Shown here: positions 47,567 through 60,535 of the stretch, piece after piece
How positions within the stretch are numbered: position 1 is the first letter of the stretch
How the letters are laid out: every line of letters starts with the position of its first letter
Source: Nymphaea colorata
Taxonomy: Eukaryota; Streptophyta; Magnoliopsida; Nymphaeales; Nymphaeaceae
Direction: 5' to 3'
Assembly (NCBI RefSeq): GCF_008831285.2
Contig: NC_045138.2
Coordinates: 5,733,205 to 5,797,204 of the forward strand
Length of the DNA stretch: 64,000 nt
Program-made: the position numbers and the translations under genes
The notes under the pieces: model-generated
Databases searched by the model: none
What the model saw: only the letters and a program-made list of their open reading frames with translations
Told to the model about the DNA's origin: nothing

Positions 47567-50500
47567 GTAACTTCTATGCCCCACTGCAGAATAGAAGTTT
47601 TGTTGGGTTTTTATGTGGCTTTTTTTTTTTTTAGTGTAGTGCTGTTGACTAGGCCTTTTCTTGCCTTTGATTCGGTGTCTGTTCCTTTCTTGTGCGAATT
47701 CTGTTGTTGGGTATTCACGCTTTTGCTGATTTTTAGGCTTTTCGAGCCATATTTTTGGTTTTATTGCCTTACCTCCGTTATAATTAGCTGATTTCTGTTG
47801 TTCGGATTGAGTTCATGACGGATGCCTGTTCTTGGGCTTGGTTCGGATATGTTGGTGGCCTTCGTTCTTGTATTTTAGTTTCGCGCATTTTGGTCTTGCT
47901 GGTATAGTTTTCGTGCTAAGTGTATTGGTATCGTGAGTAGAGTTTGTTCTCTCCCTATTGGTGGTTTTCGCCGCTTTTTATGCTCTCTCTCTCTCTCAGG
48001 GTTTCGACTTTCGTCTGATTTGGTCTTATATGAAGGTTTTGGTAAAAATTTCCGCTTTTGTGAATGTATTTCGTTGGGTATGCCTCCGAGTGCTTTCCTT
48101 TTGGCCTTTCAGTCTGGACTATTTCTGGCATTTCATCTAGTTCTCTAGAGTCTCTTTTTGGGTTTCTCTTGTTTATGCTTTGTGCAGTTCTGTTCTAACT
48201 GTGCTTCCTTTTCCTTGGGACTGATACCGCCAGCGAAAAAGATCAAGCTCAAGAGAAAGAGAGAGAACAACCTAGGCCTGCACAGAGGAGCTTCTGAGGA
48301 GGATGAGGCACAGCTTGCCAATATGCAAGACGGAGACGGTTCTCCGGTAACCAACTCGGATTTTTGGACAGACCCTCCTCCTGAGGTCTTTCCAAACAAG
48401 GGAATACGAATCTCAGACTTCCCTGCGGCGGTGAAGCAGAAAGTTGGGCGTCCGCATTCTTCCGTTTTCACCCTTGTAGCAGCGGAGCAGGCCGTCTTTT
48501 CTTCGGACCCCGTCGACGAGAGATCAAGAGTCCATTCTTTCTTTCTTGAGAACATTTCTCATGGGCAGCTCCAAGTATTGTCTAGGATTCCTGCTGATTG
48601 TCCTGCTCTTGTTCCGCTGGACCAGGAGAAGCCGGAGTCATCGTCATTTCTCTGCACTCCGCCTAGTATAGCAGAAGGAAGAGGCGCCCTTAGATGGTTT
48701 AAGGTTCCCGATCAAGCGGGCGCACTCGTACACATATTGCCCACTCACGCTGGTTGGTATCTCCTGTATGCTTTTGAATTGAAATTGTTTGTACTTTCAT
48801 GTAAGAACCTCTCAGCTTCCAGATTATTCCATGGGTTGGCTGAATTCATTAGTTTTAACTTTTAAGTTCTCTTTGTTGATTTCTCTGTGGAAAATGTGGT
48901 TGAGCTTAATATGACTAAGACTGCTGTTTTAGTGTTGCTGTGGTTCTTGCTCATTTTTTATCAATTTTTCTGGGGCATTGGTGCAGATTGGTTTTCCTCC
49001 ACTAAGATACATAGACTAGAAAGGCAAGTAGTTCCAAGATACTTTACAGGAAAATCAAATGATTGCACACCAGAAAAATATATGGACATAAGGAATAAGA
49101 TCGTCACAAAGTATTTAGAGTGTCCTGAGAAGATGCTTACTATCAGTGATTGCCAGGGGTTGGCTGATGTCAATATTCAAGAGCTGAGCAGGATTGTACG
49201 ATTTTTAGACCAATGGGGAATCATTAATTACAGGGCAGCAAGTACACACAGGAGTAACTATTCTGGTTCTGGTGTTGTTCCAACTATCCAGGAGGATTAT
49301 AATGGAGAACTCCATCTTCCATCTGCCTACCTAAGGTCCATTGACAGCCTTATTTACTTTGACAAACCAAGGAGCAGGCTCAGAGAAGAAGATGTTTCTT
49401 CACTTTCCGTAGGTTCTGTTGAAGTCATGCCTGATTTGGACAAGAGAATCCGGGAACGACTGACTGAAAACCGTTGCCACCACTGTGCACAGCCTTGTTC
49501 TTGCATCTATTACCAGTCACAGAAAGAGGTGAGTTTTCCACTGGAATCCTATTTTTATTTTATGCCTTTAAAAGATGCTTTTCTTTTTCCCTCTAAAGGT
49601 TATGTTTATTTAATTGTACGAGATTAATTATTTCACATTTAATTTGGCTATCTGTGGTGGATGCTGTTAAGTCAGAATATACTAATAATTCTCCACCGTC
49701 TCAAGTTCCTCTTTAGAGCAGACATCTGTTAGTTATTCTCATTAAGGCTTCAGTTGGCTTTGTAACTTAGAGATAGTCTGGTAGCCTTGTTTTGAGTGTT
49801 ATATAATTCCTGTTTTTGTTGTGTCCAGTGCCTATCATTACTCTCAAAATCTGTATCACTCTCTGCACACCTATGCTTTCCCTTCAAGACTGGTTCAATA
49901 GCATACATATGAACTCTCAAAATAGAGTACCTGTGGTCTCACTTTAGGAGCATGACCAGTTAGCATTTAGGTAATGATTAGCACCTTAAATATTTAGCAT
50001 GTGTTTTTCTGTATATTCCCCTTAGATTTATCCCCTTATTTTATGTGCATGTGTAGTGTTGGGATAAATTAGTCATTGAGGTGTTTGCTTCTAACACTTA
50101 GTTGGTTATCGAGGTAGTCCTCTGCTGGTTGCATGTACATTTATTTGGATAGTGTATATGTTGGCTTGGACTTTTAGAGCCTATTATGATGCTTCATTGA
50201 GTCATACTTTATTAGGAAAAGGGGGTCATATTTTTGTTATCTTTTTTATACACTATTTTATAGTATATTGTTTCATGGATATTCTGCTCACTAAAGATCT
50301 TGGTTGAGGTAAGCTTAATGTTGATTTCCAACAAGAGCTTTGTCCCTGGCTAGAGGTTAGACTTAGGAACTTCAAATTGAGAGAGTTCAACACATGGGGT
50401 GCATATTTGCTGCCATGCTCTGGTATGGGTCTTGCTAGCCCCCGATCTTTTTGGCATTGTTGCATCATAGTGTTGCTTTTCTATTTTTGATATTTCACAT

Positions 50501-53500
50501 GCTCTATTTGGATGGTGACCACTTCTTGGACACTGGTGGATCATGCTGGCTTTCTCATGCACTATCCGTGGTAACTTAGCTATTTCTCATTCGTTGCAAA
50601 TTCATTTGAACGTCTTAGTTTTAGTTACATCTTGGGTTAGATCTCCATTATTTTGTTCTGGATGCTCCAAAGTTTTACTTATATAAGAAGCTGTGATGCT
50701 TACTTTATCTTAAATTTCTAACTTTTTGTGATGCTAACTATATGTCTGGGCCCATTGTTTTCCTATGAGAAAGCTTGCCACAGCTTTCATATTTTTGAAA
50801 GTGGTGGTCACCTGCCAAAAGTTACTGTTTTCAGTTAATCTTGTTTTACTAACAGGCTTCCTTTGTTGTCACACTCCTCAAGGATTTAAAATGTTGGTTT
50901 TCTCTTTATCATATTGGCTCCTCGTAGACAAACATAATGAATCTGCACCAGATTGCTTTCAGGTGGTTTCTTCATGATTTAAGAATTATAGTTTTATTTA
51001 TTTGGATTCTCTCTTCCCTCTTCTTTTGAGACAAAGCTTGCTCCTCACATTTTGGAAAGTGGTGGTTGTCTTGGTACCTGTTTCCTGCAAAAGGTTAACT
51101 GTTTTAACTTTTTAGTTAATATTGTTTTAGCAGGAGGCTTGCTTTGTTTTTGCACTCCGTAAGGATTTGAAATGTTTGTTTGCTCTTTGATCATTAGTTG
51201 GCTTCTCATAGACAAACTTAACGAATCTGCACCAGATTGCTTTCTGATGGTTCCGTTGGCATGATTTAGGAATTATAACTTTTGTTTTGGATTCTCTCAC
51301 TCTCTCTCTCTTTTCCTATGATACAAAGGTTGCCATATTTGTCACATTTAGAGGATTGGTAGTCATGTTCATATCTGTTCCCTGCCAAAGGTTAGCTATT
51401 TTCAGCTAATCTTTGTTAATAGTGGGCTTGCATTGCTTTCATACTTCTCAAGGATTTAAAATGCTGGTTTTCACTTTAATGATTGATTGGGTCCTCACAG
51501 ACAAGCATACTGAATCTGCACTATATCGCCTTTTGAGGGTTCCTTTAGTGGTTCTCTCTCTCTCTATGAGAAAAGGCTTGCCATATCTGTCACTTTTGGA
51601 AATGGTGGTCATGCTGATAATCTGTTCCCTGCCAAAGGTCAACTGTTTTCAGTCAATTTATAGCAAGCTTGCTTTCTTTGACTCTTCAAGTATTTAAAAT
51701 GTTTGTTTGCTCCTTGATCCTTGATTCACTCCTCATAAACAAGCACAATCTATCCCCATCAGATTGCTGCCGATTGTTCCTTTAGCATGATCTAAAATTA
51801 TAGCTTTTTATTTGGATTCATTTAATTGACCTACTTAAAGTTTACAATGCTGACATAGTATGTCTTTTGTCAACAGGCTGAAGCGATCCTTTGTTCAGAT
51901 TGCTTTCATGATGGGAAATTCATTGTTGGCAATTCAAGTATAGATTTTTTGAAGGTGGATGCAGTAAAAGATTCAAATGATCTTGATAGTGACACCTGGA
52001 CTGACCATGAGACACTTTTGTTGCTTGAGGCATTAGAAATTCACAATGACAATTGGAATGAAATTGCAGAGCATGTTGGGACAAAATCAAAAGCACAGTG
52101 TATTCTTCAGTTTGTTCGTCTGCCTATGGAGGATTGTTTTCTCGAAAGTATTGAGTTTCCTACCTCAGTGTTTTCGTCTGATATTGCCAAAGAAGGAAGC
52201 AGAACTAAGTTTCCAATGGCCAATGGAGACTCTTTAGGTACTTGGATGTTTTACTTTTTTCTGATTTAATTTATTAAATGACGAGGTCATCCTTACTGAA
52301 TCCTTCACATTTCATGTCCATGACCATTTCTTGTGTGTGAATGGGGTTTCAGCTTGTCACCACGAGGAGGTCGATTCTGAAGGTCGTCTCCCTTTTGCAA
52401 ATTCTGGCAATCCACTTATGTCTGTGGTAGGTCTTTATGTCCCTTCTTGTGTCTGTCATCTATATTTTCTGCCAACAGAATTTATCTTAGACAAAAACTT
52501 GAACCAGGGTATATATTATTTTATTGTTCTAAGTTGTTTTTTTTTTCTTACTTTTTTTTATAAGAAGGAATTTGTGCAGTAAGAAGCTAACTTTTTCTTC
52601 CTTCAACATCATTGTTTTCCTGAATTAGATCCTTATCTGACAACATCAGTCTATAATGAAGTTAGGCGATTAAGCTATTATCCAACATGGAACAGTTATA
52701 GAAAAAAATTGAAGTAGAGGACTATGCTTCCAAAGTTTTTAATGTCAAAACTTCAAGGATTAAAAATAATAAATGGCAAAATTTAATGAACCTATGAGTC
52801 ATTTGACAACACTAGTCTTGCGGAAAGTGAGTTATTGTACATCTGTCTGTAGATTGTGGACATACTTGTGGTTGATTGCATCAACATGGTTTACATTGAA
52901 TTTGGCTAGTCAGAATTTGCATCAGGACCTCCTTAAGTTGCCGTTGTGTATGTAGCAGGTGGGCTACCACTTTGACTGGTCTTTACCAATTCATTGTTAG
53001 CAACATGAATCTCACAGTGGAAAAAGGAAAATAAAATATTCATTTATAGGCTGTGCGATTATCTATTTGTGATGACCAAATATCCTATTTGATAGCTCAA
53101 TGTTTTCATGCAACATGTTTGTGCTAGATAAAGGAGGTGAATGTTCAAAACTTCAATGATCTAGATCTTTAACGACAAAAAGGCTTCATAAATATATGTT
53201 GAAACCTCCCTCTTCTTTCTTCAACAAACACCTGCATTTTAGGACGACAATTCCAAGATGTAAAATAGGAAAATATGTTGCTTAAATTGGTTTTGATAAG
53301 AGATATGAAGAAAGGAGATAACAACATACAACAGAAACAAAAAGAAGTACTAGATAAATGCATTACAGAGAAATCGAGAACAATAGTTATTCATCTCAGA
53401 TATCGTCAGATATGCTGCTTCTTGTTGTTTTTATCCTTTTCATCTTGGGACAGTCCTTTTTCTCTGCATTGAGGCTCTGTATGCAGGAGCTTGATCAGTT

Positions 53501-56500
53501 CCTATTGTCTTGATGGTTGACATGATTGTACTTTCTAGAGGTCCAACCAGAAAATGAACTGTCTGGTCTAACAGATCCCACCCATTGCATAACCAGCTTC
53601 AGTTTACGACCCTAAAAGGATGTGAACCAGAATACAAGGTGGATCCAAGTATGTATTGCAATCAATTTTAGATATGAGACCATTTTGAGGCCATGTTTTG
53701 TTCAGAATTTTGCAATCTACCGTCTTAAATGAGCTTACAGTTTTTGGACCTTGGCTTGCTAGTTAAATATTTTGATGCCAATTGTTGGTAGACATCAAAT
53801 CTTGATATCCAAAGTAATTTACCTGTGAGGCTGTGAAGAAGATGAGACAAAGCAGAAAATGGGAATTCTTTCACAATGTAATGGCAGCTTCAAGATTGTC
53901 AAACATTGCTTATTGAGTGTCTAGACTAGAGCCTATCTTTGGTCAGACATTTGTAAATATATCCACAATCTGCTGCTTAATATGAAAAAACTCCAGTTCA
54001 GTCTTTTTCTCATCTAGCTTTTGCTTCGCACAATGTCGGTCAATTTAAATATGTTTGGCTCGATCGTGGTTGGTAGGATTAAAAGGGATGTTTTATGACA
54101 CTCCGGCTATCAACAATGTCACAAATACCATGAGATTTTTTAAAATCTCACTATATTTACAAGAAAATCAAAACGAAAAATAGGGAAAAAGTTGCGAGAT
54201 TTTGAAAATCTTGACAAAATGAAAATCTAGCAATTTTATAGCGATTTTTCCTAGATTTTAACATTTTAATATTTTTCTATAATTTTTAATGTTTTTTATG
54301 ATTCTTATATTTTTTTTAATCTTTTCAAAAATTGTCAAGATTTTCCGGAGAACAACTTTGCTGAAAATATCTGGGAAAAATCTCGTGGACTTTTTCACGA
54401 GAACAATATTTGTGACACTGGAATTAGGCAACGAGGCACATGATGAAATCCACTCTCCAACTTCAGTTAAGAAGTGGCGGATCCTTGATTTTAATGGTTG
54501 CAGCAACCATATGAACCTATATTGAGCCACTATGGTAGATCTGGCCGTAGCTTTATACTTCTTGCTTCTCCATGACGCCAAATCTTTCCTTTCGAGCACA
54601 CTCTATTTTGAGATGGATCACCTCTCATCAGGATCTTTCACCCAATTTGCATCACTGTAAACCGCTAGTTCATGCTTCCCTCTTTTGGTCAATCTTCACC
54701 TATAAACCAGACCATCTTCAAGTGCCCTTTTAGATATCAAGGGATATACTCGCTTCCATATGTCTAGTCTGTGGTTTATCCATAAATTGAAAGACTTGAT
54801 TAACTAAATACCCAACATTTGGACATGTGAAAGTCAAGTATTGCAATATTCCAACAATGCTACGATGTTCAGTAGAATTGTTATAGAAATCTTCATCATG
54901 GGTTGCCAACTTGTGATTAGAATGCTGGTAGTAGCTAAGGGTTTGCAATCCTTCATGATTGGTCTACTCATAATGCTAAGGAGGTATTTGTGCTAAGTTT
55001 TGTGTTGTACGATCTTGTTCTACCTTTACTCCATGGAATGGCACAGTTCTCCAAGGCCTTTCATCTTAAATTGCTTGCCCAACAACACCTTTACCTCGCT
55101 GATGGGATTATTGAACTGCCTGTAATAACAATGTCATCCACAATCTACATATAAGAACAAGGTAATGATACTTGATTGTTTCTAAATGAACAGGGAGTGG
55201 TCTAGATGTCCATGATTCTGAAGTTCAGAGGAGAAATTGTGAGACAATGACCATGAAGCTTGCATCAGCCCCATTATTGCTCTCTTTGATCTGTATTCAT
55301 ATTCCCTTGAATCTCTTCATCTGTACCCATGCAGTTGTTCCATGTAAACTCTCTCCTTCAAGTCTATGTAAACAAGCGTTCTTGACGTCGAGTTGCCTAA
55401 GGGACCATTTGCATTAAACAACAATGGTTAGAAACTTAGAATAATCTGAACGGTCTGCCATCTTACAATTGGACTGTATGTCTTATGATTCATAACAGTC
55501 TTGTCCAACATGCTGGGTGAAATCCTTGGCAATAAGTCGTGCTTTGTATTTCTCAATATTCCCATCAGGTTTATGTTTGACTTTGTATGCCCACTTGCAT
55601 TCCACAACATTCTTATTGGGTCAAGGCACAACCTCTGAAGTGTCACATTCATGAAGAGTTTCGATCTCATCATTTGTGGCTTCAACCCATTTTGTGGCAT
55701 GGACAGTTTGATGAAAAGGATAGGCTTGTCCTCCTTGTTTAAACTTGCTAAAAACACTTGCAACCCCATGGTGTTCAATTAGATGATGAGCTTCTATAGG
55801 ACATTGGAGATTTGATACTTGAGATGGAGAAGAGAGAATGGTTGTTCCTTCCCTCGACGAATGATCTACATGATGTGGAAGAATCTCATGGAGGGAGGAG
55901 TTTTTCAACATGAAGGTGTTGTTTCTGTTGCTGCAAGCAATTTGGAGGTCAACGACCATCAGGAGTAGCAAAAAGTTTGTGCTAGGCCATGGATAATACA
56001 TCTCAATAGCACATGGTGATGCTTGATAATTAATTGTCAATCTAGTCTTTTGTTGTCTTGCGTTTTTTATCTTTGATTGGCAATGCCATTAGTACTATGA
56101 TTTGTCAATGTTTTCCTGCGGTATGATTGGATTTGGTACTTCATTAGTGGATGGAAGTGCATGTTGCATCACAGAGTTATTTTCCCTGAATTGTAGCTGA
56201 TTAGCTGTATCTTTATTTTGATCAGATATATTTTATGTCTTCATCTAACTGATAAAATTTTCTAGGTTTCCTTCTTGGCCACTGCAATGGGACCACGAGT
56301 TGCAGCCGCTTGTGCACATTCAGCACTTGCATTATTATCTAGAGTAGGGAGCAATTCCATATCTGCCGGTAATCTGTCACAGTTGGAGGGTGCTTCTCAA
56401 GGTGATAGGTGGGATGCAGTTTCTTTTCTGGCAAACTTTTAAAGTTTTGTAATAGCTTTAGTTTTCTAGTGGCATTACATGCTGATGCTGTATGCTTATT

Positions 56501-57937
56501 AAACTTTATATCTTTGTCAGGGCTTTTGGTTGTCTTTCCTTCTGCTATGTTTTTCTTTTTGATGTTTTTTTTGATTGCTATACTTTTCTGTTTCTTTGTA
56601 CTATATTTGGACATAAACTGAATGATTGAAATATTGAGATTTTTTTTTCTATGAAGAGGAAATTCAGAAAATATGCATCAAGATGGCATGCAGGGAAGCT
56701 TAGGACATCATAAAGGTTGGTCAATGTTAATAGTTTTTCAATTGATTCTGCTAATTGTACTTAATCTTAGTCTATGGGTGCAGAGGAATCTCAAACTGAG
56801 ACCAAAGAATCTGTGGAGCGGTTGTCACCTGAAATAGTGAAAGCTGCTGCCAGAGCTGGACTATCTGCTGCAGCAATGAAAGCAAAACTGTTTGCTGATC
56901 ACGAAGAACGTGATATCCAGCGAATGAGTGCGACTATTATCAACCATCAGGTTTGCTGCCTATGATTCTTTAAAATGGTTTGCATATTCTATGTTTTATG
57001 TTTCAGAAAAATCAAAGATGATATTTATTCTGCTTTTGTTGGATCCGTCAAAAGCACCTACGTGGCTACGTCCTTTCCATAAATTGAGAAATAAATGAAT
57101 CATGTACTGTTGTTTTCTCTCTAGCTATGCACCAAAATTATATGGACTCTGCATCCTGATGAGGTTTGATGATGTGCATTCACCATTGTAAGGGAACTTG
57201 TTAATATGGATCCTGCAATGGATGAGAGAGAGAGCTTCCTGTTTTGAATTCCATATGGCTTTTTGGTTATCTTTAACAATGAGAGGATCTTTAACAATGA
57301 GAGGAAAAAGAGAGTAAAGATTACTTGCGGCAGCAATTGAAGAGTGGTCCTTGATGAGTCTCTACATATGATGTTAGAGAGATAAAAAAGAGCAGAGAAT
57401 TTAGGAGGTGAAGGATGAGTTACAAAATTATCTAAAAAATTTATTTATGCTAAGCCAAAAGGTGAAGTTAACTCCAGTTTCCACTGCCACTTAATAACTC
57501 TCCCTTTCATTGAGGAACTTAGGACAAAGGACATCAGTTGTTGTCAACGTGCTCACAGCTGCAACATAATCAGTAACTCATGGGTTCCTTTTCTTTAAAG
57601 TGCTCCCAGAAGAGTCTAAGATATATTATGTACACAAGTTGGAGGTTTGTATATCTTTTCTTGTACAAAGTGACAACGATATGAATATGTTCAATACACA
57701 TGAAATATTAGATCATTTTGTTAAAAGTGCTAAGTGGAGCTTAGGCAATAAGTAGAACTTAAAGCTTGCGGGTGGTGTTGGCTGAATTAGGCACTTCAAG
57801 TTCTGCAAGAAAAGAAAAACGTAGAATCTAATGAAATGCAACAATAATGCATTATATCAAGTCACGCCTATAAAGTATAAACACATAAAAATTGTAAAAG
57901 ATAACATGGAATAACAAATACATACAGAATAACCTTA

Positions 57938-57968
<31 letters not shown>

Positions 57969-60066
57969 CATAGAAATAGTTAGATGAATCTGGAATCTAG
58001 GCAGGGACTAGGTGCCTTGGGGTTGCCATCCCCTCAAAGACAAACCAATAAAGTGCACGATGGCACAAACACATTAAACATTTCATAACATGATAATAAA
58101 CATAATTGAAAGTTTGAAAGATCAAATTTAATGATATCGAACAACTCAAGTTTACAGGTTATATACAAAAAAAAAAAGGAAGCTTAAAAGTAAATATCAA
58201 TGTTTCCAAAGCGAAATCTCTAATTTTGATTTCTAGAAGTAAAATCCTCAAAACCTAGTTACTAATCTACTTAGAAAAAAAAAGGAACATAAACCCTTGA
58301 TATAATCGTAGTTCATGTTAACATTGCTTGCTGTAAAATTCTCTTTTACTACAATTCTAGTGCACAAGAAAAGTGTTAAGAAGATGATGCACATGTTTCC
58401 AAGCTCAAACTTAAATATTCTAAATATAATAGTATATGAATTATGACAATAAGTGCACATGCATATGATATTCTCTAATGCGACATCACTTGCAAGTTGC
58501 AACAGAGAAAACATGAAAAGCTGAAAAAGAAAAAGAAAATGAAAAAAATATCTCAAAAAACTAAAGAAAAAGAAATAACAAAAATTTAGGTTGTCAATGA
58601 AAAGAGTCTAGGCTATTTGCTTAGGACAGCTTGGGCATCCAAGTCAGTTTGAAAGTCACATAGAAACAGCTAACTAGGGAATTAGCCGAGCATGGGAGTC
58701 TCGGCGCAAGCCCACCAGATTATTGACAAACAAGATGGCCAACGTGTTATCCTTTGCAAGACCATTGGTTGAGTGACCTCAAGTGCCAATTCGTTGAAAG
58801 CAGCTGGCAGCTGAAGTTCTTTGTATTCTTAAAAGTATCATCTCTTTGTTCATAACAGCTAAGCCACACGGACATTGCAAAGTGACTGCTGCTCCCATGT
58901 CAACACGACTTGGGTGCGGGTGCGGCTCGGATTCGCACCCAACACAAGTCAACAAGAGTCGGGTGCGGCTGACCACACCCGACCATTTTCTTCCATTTTG
59001 GACACGCACCCGACTCACGTTTGACTCAAGTCGTACCACGTCAAGCCTATTTTCGTCCTTTTTGATATTTTTTTCTTTTAAAGATTTTAACGTTAAAAAA
59101 AAGGCTAAACATTTTTTTTCTATTTCTGTGTTCTGTCCTGGTTTTGTTGTTTTGTTGTTTTTTGTTTACTTGTTTAATGTTTGTACTTTGTAAGCATAAT
59201 GCTTAATATGTTACATTCATATACACAATACATTATAACTTATAAGTATGTAATCTATGTCACAAGGAGGAGTACCCGTATGGTACCGGTACGACACGGG
59301 TACCGGTACGGGTACGGGGTTGGGTACACCTTTTTTGTGGGTCAACGCACCGGAGGTCATTTTTGACCTTTTTTAGGTACAGTCAACTTTGACCGAGTCC
59401 AAATGTGTCTTTTTTATATTTTAACGATTTTTAGATTTTAAAGTTTTAAACGATTATAACGTTAAAAGAACTCCAACCTTTATCACATCATATTCGTATT
59501 TTGGTATGCCTTGTCCAACAATGACCTATTCTTCTTTGGATGCATGCCTTCCCACGTTATATACTGAATCAATTATTCACTTATTCTGCATAGACTGCAT
59601 ATTCATTATTCTGTATTGCATGTTCTATACTGATTGAGAAGAAATCCATTTGATATTGGTGTGAATCGTGTGATATATGTCCAATTACAATGTTATCTGC
59701 ATGACTGCATCAGATATTGTCTTGTACTAATTAGGAACAAAGCTGATGTATTTTGAATGTATTTTGAATGTTAATTATGAGACTGAGGAGAATGAGAATG
59801 TATTTATGAATATGACAATATGTTATTCTGATTGTGTAATTTTTGATATAGATATGTGCATATATGTTATTTTTCTGCATTTTTTGACATATATATGTGT
59901 GTGTGTACGGCCGTACTCCCGTACCCAAGTTTTTTGAAAATGGTCTGTACCCGTACCAGTATCGGCACCCGTACCCGTACCCATGTGACATAGTATGTAA
60001 TATATAATTTATCCGTAAAGTGTAGAGTGTATAGACTATAGTGTATACTCTAAATTTCTTAATTCT

Positions 60067-60148
<82 letters not shown>

Positions 60149-60502
60149 AAAAAACGTGTTATTTTTGAAAAAAACGCGAAAAAAAAGAAATTCCTATTAA
60201 AACTTAAAAAACACGTTTTTTGAAAAAAACGTAAAAAATGTGTTTTAATGCACTTTTAACGCGTTTTTTCATTTTTTTATGGCAAACAGTTTTTTTTTTT
60301 CATTTTTCATTTTCTATTTGTTGCAAATCTACTTATCTTTTGATGTTTGTGGTATTATTTTCTCACTTATTTTATTTTTAACCATTTTTAGTTTTTTTAT
60401 TTTTATTTTTAAAATACCATTTTTTTCCGTATTTTTCAAACCTACCATATTATACCGAGAAAAATCTCACCGTTTAAAACTCTGAGACGACATTTGTGAT
60501 TA

Positions 60503-60535
<33 letters not shown>

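Larger units (their letters stand above)
52427..56265 (+). other. SWI3C: Intron 5 of SWI3C (3.8 kb) invaded by a copia fragment
   Basis: Donor GTAGGT at 52427, acceptor TTCTAG at 56260-56265, phase 0. The flanking exons join ...NPLMSV to VSFLATAMGPRV, which is continuous in the SWI3 family. More than half of the intron is retrotransposon remnant (see 53920). Confidence 0.85.

Noticed and set aside
48158-48233. N-terminal extension of SWI3C exon 2 upstream of the acceptor
   Set aside because: The extension is hydrophobic and Cys/Phe-rich, unlike the basic SWI3 N-terminus. A good acceptor at 48233 and a matching 31-base first exon explain the frame better.
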